Shown here in pieces: positions 51,530 to 62,190 of a stretch of DNA of 64,000 nucleotides. Source of the DNA: Paracoccus litorisediminis. GTDB taxonomy: Bacteria > Pseudomonadota > Alphaproteobacteria > Rhodobacterales > Rhodobacteraceae. The notes beneath the pieces were generated by a model. That model was not told the origin of the DNA. It did no database searches and saw only the letters and a list, made by a program, of their open reading frames with translations. Made by a program: the position numbers and the translations under genes. The DNA lies in contig NZ_WMIG01000002.1 in NCBI RefSeq assembly GCF_009711205.1, positions 372,001-436,000 of the forward strand. Reading direction: 5' to 3'. The stretch's first letter is position 1, and each line of letters opens with the position of its first letter.

Positions 51530-52321
51530 ATGGGTGCAAAGCCAGGCGGTAGCCCGATCATCATCAAAAGGGTGCAGGCAAGCAGCGGTGGCGGTCACCA
51601 CGGCGGCGCATGGAAAGTCGCCTATGCCGATTTCGTCACCGCAATGATGGCGTTCTTTCTGCTGATGTGGCTGCTGAACGCGACCACCGAAAAGCAGCGT
51701 CAGGGTCTGGCCGAATATTTCAACCCGACCATCGTGCAGTCCAGCAAGGGCGGCGCGCATGGACCCTTCGGCGGCGACCTGCAGAACGAGGATACGAATT
51801 CCGGCAGGGGCCTGGGATCTTCGCGCGATACGAAGGGTGGTCAGGCGCGCGACGCCGAATTCGACGCGATGGTGAAACATGTGCAGGACGCGCTGACCGG
51901 TCGCGGGGCGGAATCGATGCAGCGGGTCAATCTGCTGAAACATGTCGTCACCCGCATGACCGATGAAGGGCTGGTGATCGAACTGACCGACCTGCTGGAT
52001 GAGCCGCTTTTCGTCGAGGACAGCGCCCAGCCCAGCCCTGAGCTACGCGAACTGGCCGGGATTCTGGCCGGGGTGCTTGGCCGGGTCAAAAACCAGTTGG
52101 CCATCACCGGTCATGTCCGCACCTATCCCGAGCTTCTGGTTCATTCGCCGGTCTGGGCGCTGTCGGACGCGCGCGCCCACGCAGTACGCAACCTGCTGGA
52201 AGGCGCGGGGCTGAACGAAAAACGCATTCTGCGGGTCGCGGCCTTTGCCGATCGCTGCAACCGCTCGATCAACCCGATGGACCCGGCGAACAACCGGATC
52301 GAAGTGATTTTACTTAGATAG
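51530..52321 (+). CDS. motB: Flagellar stator protein MotB
   Basis: 263 residues. A single membrane helix (about 31-50) carries Asp34 in A-Y-A-D-F-V-T-A-M-M, the proton-binding residue. A glycine-rich plug/linker (about 72-105) leads to a C-terminal OmpA-like domain for peptidoglycan anchoring (about 150-263; L-S-D-A-R-A-H-A-V-R-N-L-L, then N-N-R-I-E-V-I-L-L). The usual G-H-T-D motif of this domain reads G-H-V-R (194-197). Its partner motA is in block A at 6830. GGGG-type Shine-Dalgarno at about 51513-51516. First gene of a flagellar block behind a CtrA-like box. Confidence 0.93.
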   Translation: MGAKPGGSPIIIKRVQASSGGGHHGGAWKVAYADFVTAMMAFFLLMWLLNATTEKQRQGLAEYFNPTIVQSSKGGAHGPFGGDLQNEDTNSGRGLGSSRDTKGGQARDAEFDAMVKHVQDALTGRGAESMQRVNLLKHVVTRMTDEGLVIELTDLLDEPLFVEDSAQPSPELRELAGILAGVLGRVKNQLAITGHVRTYPELLVHSPVWALSDARAHAVRNLLEGAGLNEKRILRVAAFADRCNRSINPMDPANNRIEVILLR

Positions 52322-52342
52322 GCCGGAAATACAGCGCACCCG

Positions 52343-52357
52343 TTAGGGCATTCTTTA
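52343..52357. promoter_or_regulatory. Weak CtrA-like box upstream of flgE
   Basis: TTAG-N7-TTTA, two mismatches from TTAA-N7-TTAA, 51 bases before the flgE start. Alone it is weak; its place in a third flagellar promoter region makes it worth recording. Confidence 0.25.
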
Positions 52358-52407
52358 CCGGCGGCACCCCAGACTGAAGCCAATTCGACTCAGACAGGAT
52401 CACCCGA

Positions 52408-53742
52408 ATGTCGATTTCCTCTGCTCTCAGCGCCGGTGTGTCCGGCCTCGCCGCGAACTCCGCCCGGCTTGCCGGTATCTCGGACAATATCGCGAACTCC
52501 AGCACCTACGGCTATCGCCGCGTATCGACGGAATTCGAAAGCGTGGTGATCGGCGGATCGGGCAGCGGTGGTCAATACACGGCGGGCGGTGTTCTGGCCC
52601 ATTCCGGTCGTGTCGTCGATCAGCGTGGCAGCCTGGTCGGAACCAGCAACGCGCTGGACCTCGCGATTACCGGGCGGGGCATGCTGCCGGTGATGAGCAT
52701 GACCGAGATGAACAACCTTGGCACCGGCAATGCTCCGCTGACCCTGACCCGGACCGGAGCCTTCCGGACCGATGCCGAAGGGGTGCTGCGGACATCCTCG
52801 GGACTTGTGTTGATGGGCTGGCCCGCCAACCGCGACGGGACCCTTCCCTCGGTGCCGCGCGACTCGACCTCGGCGCTGCGGCCGATCGTTCTGAATGCCA
52901 ATGACACCTATGCCGAACCGACCACCGCGATCAGTGTCGGCTTCAACCTGCCGGCCGAGGCAACGGTGGGCGGATCGACTGCGACCACCTCTTCGACCAC
53001 GATCGAGTATTTCGATAATCTCGGCGCGTCACGGTCGCTGAACATGAGCTTTGTCCCGACCGTCGGCGCGGCTGGCAGCGGTCGCTCGAACTCCTGGACC
53101 ATGGAGATCAGGGACATGGCGGTCACTGACGATCCGGCAACTGTGGCGGATGAGACCCTTGTCGGCTCCTATACGCTGGACTTCAACGACGCCCCCGGTG
53201 GGCCGCTGGGCTCGGTGACGACACTGTCAGGCGGTGCCTATGATCCGGCGACGGGGCAGTTGACGGTCAACGCAGCGCATGGCCCGATCACCATCACCAT
53301 CGGCACGCCGGGCGGCGCGAGCGGACTGACCCAGATCAGCTCGGATTTCTCGCCCACCAACATCACCAAGAACGGCACCGCGGCAGGCGTGCTTACCGCG
53401 GTGGAGGTCGATGAGAACGGCTACCTGCGCGGGACGTACGATAACGGCATGACCCGGCTGCTGTTTCAGATCCCGCTGGTCGACGTGCCCAATCCCAACG
53501 GCCTGATCGCGCTGGACAACCAGTCCTATCAGGTCTCGCCGGAATCGGGCTCGTTCTTCCTGTGGAACGCGGGTGACGGGCCGACCGGTTCGGTGGCGGG
53601 CTATGCGCGCGAAAGCTCGACCACCGATGTGGCGGCCGAGTTGACCGACCTGATCCAGACCCAGCGGGCCTATTCGTCCAACGCCAAGATCATCACCACC
53701 GTCGACGAGATGCTGCAGGAAACCACCAACCTCAAGCGTTAA
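52408..53742 (+). CDS. flgE: Flagellar hook protein FlgE
   Basis: 444 residues; AGGAT lies upstream. N-terminal rod/hook family signature S-I-S-S-A-L-S-A-G-V-S-G-L, then S-D-N-I-A-N-S-S-T-Y-G-Y-R-R-V (about 26-40); C-terminal D0 helix A-A-E-L-T-D-L-I-Q-T-Q-R-A-Y-S-S-N-A-K-I-I-T-T. The D2 middle region is of ordinary length. FlgE polymerises into the hook. Separated from motB by 86 bases that contain a weak CtrA-like site and a possible promoter of its own. Confidence 0.95.
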   Translation: MSISSALSAGVSGLAANSARLAGISDNIANSSTYGYRRVSTEFESVVIGGSGSGGQYTAGGVLAHSGRVVDQRGSLVGTSNALDLAITGRGMLPVMSMTEMNNLGTGNAPLTLTRTGAFRTDAEGVLRTSSGLVLMGWPANRDGTLPSVPRDSTSALRPIVLNANDTYAEPTTAISVGFNLPAEATVGGSTATTSSTTIEYFDNLGASRSLNMSFVPTVGAAGSGRSNSWTMEIRDMAVTDDPATVADETLVGSYTLDFNDAPGGPLGSVTTLSGGAYDPATGQLTVNAAHGPITITIGTPGGASGLTQISSDFSPTNITKNGTAAGVLTAVEVDENGYLRGTYDNGMTRLLFQIPLVDVPNPNGLIALDNQSYQVSPESGSFFLWNAGDGPTGSVAGYARESSTTDVAAELTDLIQTQRAYSSNAKIITTVDEMLQETTNLKR

Positions 53743-53773
53743 GGGCCATCCCCCCTGAAGAAGGACTGATCCC

Positions 53774-55234
53774 GTGAGCCTTTCATCAGCAATCTCGAAT
53801 TCGCTGTCCGGTCTGACCGCGACATCGCGCGCAACCGAGATCGTTTCGACAAACATCTCGAACAAGTCGGTGGCCGGATACGCGCGGCGCGAACTTGACC
53901 TGTCATCGCGGGTCTACGCGGCCAATGGCGGCGGCGTCGCAATCGACGGCGTCCGTCGGATGGTGAATGCGGGATTGCTTGGCGACAGCCGGATCTCGAT
54001 GGCGAATGCCGCCGGATCATCCGCCGTCGCCAGCTTTCATGCCACGATGGAAACCAGCTTTGGCACAGCAAATGACAGCACCTCACTGGTCACTTATCTG
54101 ACGGCGCTGGACACTGCCATCGTCTCGGCCACCGCCCGACCGGACAGCGATGTCCGCCTGCAAGGGGTGCTGGATGCCGCCACTGAACTGGCAGGCAAGA
54201 TCGGTGGCATCGCCCAAGGCATCTCGGATGCAAGGATTGCAGCGGACAAGTCGATCGCGAATGACGTCGGACGGTTGAACACTGCACTGAAGCGCGTCGC
54301 CGAGCTGAACCGGCAGATCACGTCGTTCTCGGCGCAGGGACAGGACCCGTCTTCGCTCGTCGATGCGCGGCAGGCGGTGCTGGACGATATTTCCAGCATT
54401 GTCCCCATCGTTGAAGTCACGCGCGAAAATGGCCGCGTTGCGATCTTCACGAAAGGGGGCGGGACGCTTCTGGACGGGACGACCCCGGCAAAGATCGAAT
54501 TCACTGCGGCTGGCACGATCACCCCCGACATGACAGTCGAAAATGGCGCGCTTGGCACCGTCTCGGTGAACGGCAAAGCGCTCAGCCAGTCTGAAATGCA
54601 GATTTTCTCGGGCGGCTCACTCGCGGCCAACTTCGAAATAAGGGACAAGCTTGCCCCGGCCTATCAGGAACAGATCGACGCATTCGCGCGCGAGATCTAC
54701 GACCGCTTCGCAGACCCCTCGCTGGACCCCAGCCTGACCGTGGGCGAGCACGGCCTGTTCGCAGATGGGCAGTCCGACTTTACCGCTGGTACCGAGCGCG
54801 GTCTGGCCAACCGGCTGTCGATCGCCGCCGAGATGGACCCGGCCCAAGGCGGTCAGTTGTGGCGAATTCGGGCCGGCAGGAACGCCACTGACGCCGGTGA
54901 TGCTGGCGAAAGCGGGCTGCTGTTGCGGATGAGCACGGCACTGTCCGAAAATCGCAGTCCCGCGTCCTCGGCACTGCCCGGTGCGCCCAAGTCGCTGCTT
55001 GGGATCGCGTCGGATATCGCCTCGCAAGCCGCCAGTCTTCGCCTGCGCAGCGACACTGCCAGCGTTCAGGACCAGACCCGTTCAGAAGGTCTTCGTACCG
55101 CACTTTTGGCCGAGGGCGTCGATACCGACACCGAAATGCAGGCCCTGCTGACGCTTGAGCGGGCCTACTCGGCCAATGCCAAGGTCCTCCAGACCGCCAG
55201 CAACATGCTCGACGAACTTCTGAGGCTGACATGA
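53774..55234 (+). CDS. flgK: Flagellar hook-associated protein FlgK
   Basis: 486 residues from GTG 53774, AAGGA about nine bases upstream. N-terminal S-L-S-S-A-I-S-N-S-L-S-G-L-T-A and N-I-S-N-K-S-V-A-G-Y-A-R-R, C-terminal L-L-T-L-E-R-A-Y-S-A-N-A-K-V-L-Q-T-A-S-N-M-L-D-E-L-L. FlgK is the first hook-filament junction ring. The gene overlaps flgL by four bases (ATGA). Confidence 0.95.
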   Translation: MSLSSAISNSLSGLTATSRATEIVSTNISNKSVAGYARRELDLSSRVYAANGGGVAIDGVRRMVNAGLLGDSRISMANAAGSSAVASFHATMETSFGTANDSTSLVTYLTALDTAIVSATARPDSDVRLQGVLDAATELAGKIGGIAQGISDARIAADKSIANDVGRLNTALKRVAELNRQITSFSAQGQDPSSLVDARQAVLDDISSIVPIVEVTRENGRVAIFTKGGGTLLDGTTPAKIEFTAAGTITPDMTVENGALGTVSVNGKALSQSEMQIFSGGSLAANFEIRDKLAPAYQEQIDAFAREIYDRFADPSLDPSLTVGEHGLFADGQSDFTAGTERGLANRLSIAAEMDPAQGGQLWRIRAGRNATDAGDAGESGLLLRMSTALSENRSPASSALPGAPKSLLGIASDIASQAASLRLRSDTASVQDQTRSEGLRTALLAEGVDTDTEMQALLTLERAYSANAKVLQTASNMLDELLRLT

Positions 55235-56244
55235 CCCAATTCAATTCGATCAGCGATCTGGCCCGTTCCTATCAGTTGCGCCTGTCCCAGACGGCGATCA
55301 AGTCGCGGCTGAGTGCGATCTCGCAAGAGGCGACGACGGGCATCAAATCCGACATTCCTCAGGCGCTGCGGGGTGACCTGAACCGGATCTCGCAGATCGA
55401 GAACCGGCTGACCACGCTCAAGGATTATTCAAACAATCTCAGCGAGGCTCAGGGCGTTCTGTCGGCCATGCAGACGGCATTGGGCAGTATCCAGAGCATC
55501 GTGTCGGAAACCGGGACGGTACTCATGTCAGATGCGATTGTCGCCTCGCCCGCGACGCTGGGCGTGTATCTGGACAAGGCGCCGGCCGATCTGAAGACCG
55601 CCTTGAATGCTCTCAATACCTCTGTCGGGGGCCGGTTCGTGTTCTCGGGCAGTCGCACCGATCAGCCCGCGATGGTCAGCTATGACGACCTGCTGAGCGA
55701 TCTGACTACCGCGATCGGTGGAGCGACCTCGGTCAGCGGAGTTATTGCCGCGATAGATACGTTCTTTGACGCGCCTGCGGGCGGCGGAGGATTTTCGGAT
55801 CAGGCCTTTACCGGCAATGACCAAGGCAATTTTTCGATCGCCATTTCGCCGGGACGGAATGTCGAGCCCAAGATTACCGGCAACTCGACCGAGCTTCGAA
55901 CCGTTCTGAAAGGCCTCGCGACGATGGCCTATCTGGCCCAGAATGACACGCTGGATCATGAGACCCGCCGCGAAATCTCGCGCCAAGCGGGTCGGATGAT
56001 GGTCGAGGGCGAGATGCAGATGACCTCGGCGCGCACCGTTCTGGGTGTGCAACAGGAGGCCGCCGCCAAGGCACAGACCACCAATGAGGCCGAAGGCTCG
56101 GCGCTGGCGCTGGCGCGCAACACGCTCATTGCGGCAGACCCCTATGAGGCCGCCACCGCGATGAGCGAACTCGAATCCAACCTTGAGACGCTCTATGCGG
56201 TAACCGCGCGCCTGTCGAAGCTCAGCCTGACGGATTACCTGTGA
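55231..56244 (+). CDS. flgL: Flagellar hook-associated protein FlgL
   Basis: 337 residues. Flagellin-like N-terminal helix (I-S-D-L-A-R-S-Y-Q-L-R-L-S-Q-T-A-I-K-S-R) and C-terminal coiled segment; central A-D-L-K-T-A-L-N-A-L-N-T-S-V-G-G-R-F-V-F-S-G-S-R-T typical of FlgL. It forms the second junction ring between hook and filament. Flagellin itself is not in the window. Translationally coupled to flgK and flgI. Confidence 0.92.
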   Translation: MTQFNSISDLARSYQLRLSQTAIKSRLSAISQEATTGIKSDIPQALRGDLNRISQIENRLTTLKDYSNNLSEAQGVLSAMQTALGSIQSIVSETGTVLMSDAIVASPATLGVYLDKAPADLKTALNALNTSVGGRFVFSGSRTDQPAMVSYDDLLSDLTTAIGGATSVSGVIAAIDTFFDAPAGGGGFSDQAFTGNDQGNFSIAISPGRNVEPKITGNSTELRTVLKGLATMAYLAQNDTLDHETRREISRQAGRMMVEGEMQMTSARTVLGVQQEAAAKAQTTNEAEGSALALARNTLIAADPYEAATAMSELESNLETLYAVTARLSKLSLTDYL

Positions 56245-57344
56245 TGCGCGTTGCCCTTCTGGTCATCCTGGCTGCGTTTTGGGGGGCAATGGGGCAGGCA
56301 GCACCGGTGCGGATCAAGGATCTGGCGAACGTCGAAGGTGTCCGGGGCAACGATCTTGTCGGCTATGGGCTGGTGGTCGGTCTTAACGGATCGGGTGACA
56401 GTCTGCGAAACTCGCCCTTCACCGAAGAAATTATGGCCGGGCTGCTTGAGCGATTGGGCGTGAATGTCACGGATGAAGCATTCCGACCCAAGAATGTGGC
56501 TGCTGTCATCGTGACGGCGACGCTGCCGCCTTTCGCCCGGTCAGGATCGCAGATCGGTGTCAATGTCGCCGCTATCGGGGATGCGAAAAGCCTGCTTGGT
56601 GGGACTTTGGTGATGACACCGCTGAACGCGGCAGATGGCGAAATCTACGCGGTTGCACAGGGTTCCGTTCTGGCCGGGGGGGTTGAGGCCAGCGGCGAGG
56701 CCGCCTCGGTCGTCCAGGGTGTGCCAACCACAGGCACGATACCGTCGGGTGCCAGGGTCGAACGCGAGGTGGCCTTTGATTTTTCGCAGATGACCAATAT
56801 TCGCCTTGCCCTGCGCAATCCCGACTTCACCACGGCAGCGCGGGTTGAGGCCGCGATCAACCGCGATCTTGGATCAGGTCTGGCGGAACTGATCGACTCG
56901 GGCACAATCGCCATCGATTCATCGACGCTGGGCAAGGTGAACCCTGCCCGACTGATTGGCCGGATCGAGAATATCTCGGTCGAACCCGAAAATTCCGCCC
57001 GTGTTGTCATCGACCACAAGTCGGGGACGATCGTGATCGGCGAAGATGTCCGCATCGATCGCGTGGCCGTGTCGCAGGGGAACCTGACCCTGAGGGTCCG
57101 CGAAGCACCGATCGTGTCCCAGCCAAACCCCTTTGCGCCCGGCGATACAGTGGTCCTGCCCCGCAGTCAGGCCGAGATCACGCAGGAACCCGGTATCGGC
57201 TTTGCCGAAGTGTCGGGCGAAACCTCGCTATCGGATGTGGTCGCCGGCTTGAACGCGTTGGGGATCAGGCCGCGCGACATGATCGACGTGCTGAAGGCCA
57301 TTCATGCAGCCGGTGCGCTGCATGCGGAGTTCATCGTGAATTAG
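56244..57344 (+). CDS. flgI: Flagellar P-ring protein FlgI
   Basis: 366 residues from ATG 56244, which overlaps the flgL stop as TGATG (a GTG at 56241 is alternative). Signal peptide MRVALLVILAAFWGAMGQAA. Family start V-R-I-K-D-L-A-N-V-E-G-V-R-G-N-D-L-V-G-Y-G-L-V-V-G-L-N-G-S-G-D is unmistakable, as is the C-terminal I-R-P-R-D-M-I-D-V-L-K-A-I-H-A-A-G-A-L-H-A. It assembles the periplasmic P ring. flgH, the L-ring partner, is not adjacent. Converges on purU. Confidence 0.96.
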   Translation: MRVALLVILAAFWGAMGQAAPVRIKDLANVEGVRGNDLVGYGLVVGLNGSGDSLRNSPFTEEIMAGLLERLGVNVTDEAFRPKNVAAVIVTATLPPFARSGSQIGVNVAAIGDAKSLLGGTLVMTPLNAADGEIYAVAQGSVLAGGVEASGEAASVVQGVPTTGTIPSGARVEREVAFDFSQMTNIRLALRNPDFTTAARVEAAINRDLGSGLAELIDSGTIAIDSSTLGKVNPARLIGRIENISVEPENSARVVIDHKSGTIVIGEDVRIDRVAVSQGNLTLRVREAPIVSQPNPFAPGDTVVLPRSQAEITQEPGIGFAEVSGETSLSDVVAGLNALGIRPRDMIDVLKAIHAAGALHAEFIVN

Positions 57345-57380
57345 GACGATCTGTCCCGCGCGCCCCTTGGCCCGCGGTAC

Positions 57381-58265
57381 TTACCCCATTCTTTCGCTGG
57401 CATAGCTTCCGGGTGATGCGGGGAAGATGACGGTCTTGTTGCCGTTGAGGAAGGAGCGGCGATGGATATGGGCGTGGATGGCGCGGGCCAGGACCTGGCT
57501 TTCGACATCGCGGCCCAGGCTGACGTAATCGTCCGGCGACTGGGCATGGGTGACGCGGATGATGTCCTGCTCGATGATCGGGCCTTCATCCAGATCGGCG
57601 GTGACGTAATGCGAGGTCGCTCCGATCAGCTTCACGCCGCGCTCATATGCCTGCTTGTAGGGGTTCGCGCCCTTGAAGCTGGGCAGGAAGGAGTGGTGGA
57701 TATTGATGATCCGCCCCGACATCCTGCGGCACAGTTCATCCGACAGCACCTGCATGTAGCGCGCCAGCACGATCAGGTCGGCCCCGGTATCCTCGACCAC
57801 CTGCAGCAGCTGGGCCTCGGCCTGCGGCTTGTTCTCGCGCGTGACCTTGATGCAGTGGAAGGGAATGTCATGGTTCACCACCACCTTCTGGTAATCCATG
57901 TGGTTCGAGATCACCGCCACGATGTCGATGGGCAGCGCCCCGATCCGCCAGCGATACAGCAGGTCGTTCAGGCAATGGCCGAAGCGGCTGACCATGATGA
58001 CGACCTTCATCTTCTCGGCCTCGTCATGGAAGGCATAGGTCATGTTGAAGGCCTTGCCCGCCTGAGCAAAATCTTCGTTCAACTCCTGATGTCCCACGCC
58101 CTCTTCCGACACGAAGCTGACCCGCATGAAGAACCGCCCGGTCTCGGCATCGTCGAACTGGCTCGAGTCGGTGATGTTGCAGCCCTTGCCAGCCAGATAG
58201 GCCGAGATCGCGGCCACGATCCCCCGGGTCGAGGGACAGGTGACGGTCAGGCAGTATTTCGTCAT
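57381..58265 (-). CDS. purU: Formyltetrahydrofolate deformylase
   Basis: 294 residues from ATG 58265 (GGAG nine bases upstream; upstream ATGs add 6 to 16 residues). An N-terminal ACT domain (L-T-V-T-C-P-S-T-R-G-I-V-A-A-I, about 5-80) is followed by a formyl-transferase catalytic domain with I-V-A-V-I-S-N-H, I-N-I-H-H-S-F-L-P-S-F-K-G-A-N-P-Y, and the catalytic aspartate in T-A-D-L-D-E-G-P-I. Hydrolyses 10-formyl-THF to formate and THF. folD lies upstream on the same strand. Confidence 0.95.
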   Translation of the reverse strand: MTKYCLTVTCPSTRGIVAAISAYLAGKGCNITDSSQFDDAETGRFFMRVSFVSEEGVGHQELNEDFAQAGKAFNMTYAFHDEAEKMKVVIMVSRFGHCLNDLLYRWRIGALPIDIVAVISNHMDYQKVVVNHDIPFHCIKVTRENKPQAEAQLLQVVEDTGADLIVLARYMQVLSDELCRRMSGRIINIHHSFLPSFKGANPYKQAYERGVKLIGATSHYVTADLDEGPIIEQDIIRVTHAQSPDDYVSLGRDVESQVLARAIHAHIHRRSFLNGNKTVIFPASPGSYASERMG

Positions 58266-58356
58266 CGGGGTCTCCACTGTCATTGGGCCGCAGCCGCTTG
58301 TTCTTTCTTGCATTGGCCTTCCGGGCGGCGCTGCGCCCGGAAAGATTGGGGCCGCT

Positions 58357-59244
58357 TCAGACCGTCAGCCCCTCGGGCTCGGGCAGGCCATGGGCGCGGC
58401 AGCAGGCGGTCAGCGTATTGGCCAGAAGGCAGGCGATGGTCATCGGCCCGACCCCGCCCGGCACCGGGGTGATGGCGCCGGCGACCTGAACCGCGCTGTC
58501 GAAATCCACGTCGCCGACCAGCCGGGTCCGGCCGTCTTCGCTGATGCGGTTGATGCCGACATCGATCACGGTCGCGCCGGGCTTGATCCAGTCGCCGGGG
58601 ATCATCCGCGGACGGCCCACCGCCGCGACCAGGATATCGGCGCGGCGGCAAACCTCGGCCAGATCCCTAGTCCGGCTATGCGCCACGGTCACCGTGCAGC
58701 TTTCGCCCAGCAGCAGCTGCGCCATCGGCTTGCCGACGATATTGCTGCGCCCGACCACCACCGCGTTCAGCCCGGAAAGATCGCCCAGCCGGTCGCGCAG
58801 CATCATCAGGCAACCCAGCGGCGTGCAGGGCACCATCGCCTTCTGCCCGGTGCCCAGCAGACCGACATTGAGGATATGGAACCCGTCCACGTCCTTCGAC
58901 GGATCGATGGCATTGATCACCGCCTCAGAATCCAGATGCTTCGGCAGCGGCAGTTGCACCAGGATGCCATGCACCGCCGGATCGGCATTCAGCGCCGCGA
59001 CCTGCGCCATCAGCGCCTCTTGCGAGGTGTCGGCGGGCAGCTTGTATTCCCACGAGTTCATCCCGGCCTCGCGGGTCTGGATGCCCTTGTTGCGGACATA
59101 GACCTCCGAGGCCGGATCCTCGCCCACCAGCACCACTGCCAGCCCCGGAACAATGCCCTGCGCCGCCAGCCGCGCCACATGCGCCCCAACCAGACCCCGA
59201 ACTCGAACAGAAAACGCCTTGCCGTCAATCAGTTCCGCTGTCAT
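58357..59244 (-). CDS. folD: Bifunctional methylene-THF dehydrogenase / methenyl-THF cyclohydrolase
   Basis: 295 residues from ATG 59244 (GGAG about nine bases upstream). Active-site Lys in Y-V-R-N-K-G-I-Q, the P-L-P-K-H-L-D substrate loop, [10 protein letters not shown] signature, NADP fold [12 protein letters not shown] and C-terminal [10 protein letters not shown]. Interconverts methylene-, methenyl- and formyl-THF; with PurU it forms a route from methylene-THF to formate. Spaced 91 bases from purU. Confidence 0.96.
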   Translation of the reverse strand: MTAELIDGKAFSVRVRGLVGAHVARLAAQGIVPGLAVVLVGEDPASEVYVRNKGIQTREAGMNSWEYKLPADTSQEALMAQVAALNADPAVHGILVQLPLPKHLDSEAVINAIDPSKDVDGFHILNVGLLGTGQKAMVPCTPLGCLMMLRDRLGDLSGLNAVVVGRSNIVGKPMAQLLLGESCTVTVAHSRTRDLAEVCRRADILVAAVGRPRMIPGDWIKPGATVIDVGINRISEDGRTRLVGDVDFDSAVQVAGAITPVPGGVGPMTIACLLANTLTACCRAHGLPEPEGLTV

Positions 59245-59509
59245 TCGCCGCACTCCTTCGCTTCGCCAATGGCCCTGACAACGGACCTGCCGACCGCCGC
59301 GTCAGCGCCGCGCGCAGGCATGAACCGGATCAAGACCCTGATTTGCGCCGAGGCCCTATCATCTTTCCTTTCGCTTCTCCAACCGGGAACCGTTCTGGAA
59401 CAGACATTCGGGCGACGCGAGGCGATTTGCGACATGGGCGTGGCGCTTTCAGGCACCGCCGCGTTGATCCCGCGGCGATGTCGCATCGGGCAGGCCTGCG
59501 CCCTCGCCG

Positions 59510-60639
59510 TCAGCCGGCCGCGGCCATTATTTTGACCAGTTCGGACACTTCAGGCGCGACCGGATTTCCCTTCATCGAGGAGCTGGCGAGCGAGGCCTCG
59601 GCCACGGCGACATGCTGCGCAGGCTCAAGTCCCTGCGCGCGCAGCCCGGGCAAGCCGGAATCTGCGGCCCATTGCGCCAAGGTCTGCGGCGCGTCCGCCG
59701 CATCGCCGCCCAGTACATCGGCAATAATCACGCAGACCTCGTCGATGCGCGCGGGATCGGCAACCAGCCGGCGGTTCATCTCAAGCACCGGCCCCAGCAA
59801 CACACCACAGATCGCGCCATGCGCGGCCGGGGTGACGCCACCGATCACGCCCGCCAGTCCATGCACCGCGCCAAGCCCGCCATTCGCCAATGCGATCCCA
59901 CCGCAAAGACTGGTCCATGCCAGCCTGTCGCGCGCATCCGCATCCTCGGCCTGCATCAGCCGCACCAGCGCGCGCAGGCCCGGCGCGATGACCGGGCGCA
60001 CCAGCGCGTCGGTAAAGGGGGTGGCCTTCGAGGACACGTAAGGTTCGATCACCTGCGCCAAGGCATCCAGACCCGAGGCCAGTGTCACCGCTCGCGGGCA
60101 GTGATCCGTCAGCGCCGGATCGACGATCGCGATACGCGGCAGCATCCGCTCATCCCGGACCGAAACCTTGCGGCCATGTTCGGGCAGGCCGATCACCGCG
60201 TTGCGGGTGGCCTCGGCCCCGGTACCAGCGGTGGTCGGCAGTGCGATATAAGGCAAGGGCGCGGCGGCCAGCGGCAACCCGCGGCCGACAACCTCAAGGT
60301 GGTCCATGATCCCGCCCGGCGCCGGGATCAACCCGGCCAATGCCTTGCCAAGATCAAGCGCCGCACCTCCGCCCAAGCCCGCGACCCAATAGGGGCGGAA
60401 TCCCTTCGCTTGTGCCAGCGTGTCCTCTAGCATCTGCAGCGTCGGTTCTGATCCGCAGGCAAGCGTCAGGACCTCGGCCCCCTCGGCGCGCAAAGCCTGC
60501 ACCAGCCATTCGGCCCGGGTCCCATCCGCGCCATGCACCACGATCCCGCGCGTACCGTAAGCCCGGATCAGCGCCGGAGCCTTTTGCGCCTCACCCCGCC
60601 CGAACATCACGCGGCCCGGCAGGGCAAAGCCAAAGGAAT

Positions 60640-60643
<4 letters not shown>
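59510..60643 (-). CDS. Iron-containing alcohol dehydrogenase family protein in the glycerol operon
   Basis: 377 residues. NAD-binding [10 protein letters not shown] (91-100) and [14 protein letters not shown] (133-146) are typical of group III Fe-ADH. Metal ligands by alignment to FucO: Asp193 in G-L-D-A-L, His261 in A-V-H-G-L and His275 in A-A-H-G-A are kept, but the fourth ligand position (usually His in D-A-L-T-H) is Gln197. Overlaps glpK by four bases, so it belongs to the glycerol operon; substrate could be glycerol, a C3 alcohol or aldehyde. No terminator seen after it; 265 bases separate it from folD. Confidence 0.85.
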
Positions 60644-62127
<1,484 letters not shown>

Positions 62128-62151
62128 GCTGGAACCGGGGACGGAAAATGG

Positions 62152-62181
62152 AAAAAGGGGCAAGGCGCAAGGCCCTGCCCC
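62152..62181 (-). terminator. Terminator-like hairpin between glpV and glpK
   Basis: On the minus strand GGGGCA pairs with TGCCCC (plus internal pairs), loop of about 13 bases, followed by five T residues (62156-62152). It starts ten bases after the glpV stop and ends before glpK, so it may reduce kinase expression relative to the binding protein. Confidence 0.75.
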
Positions 62182-62190
62182 CGTAAGCCC

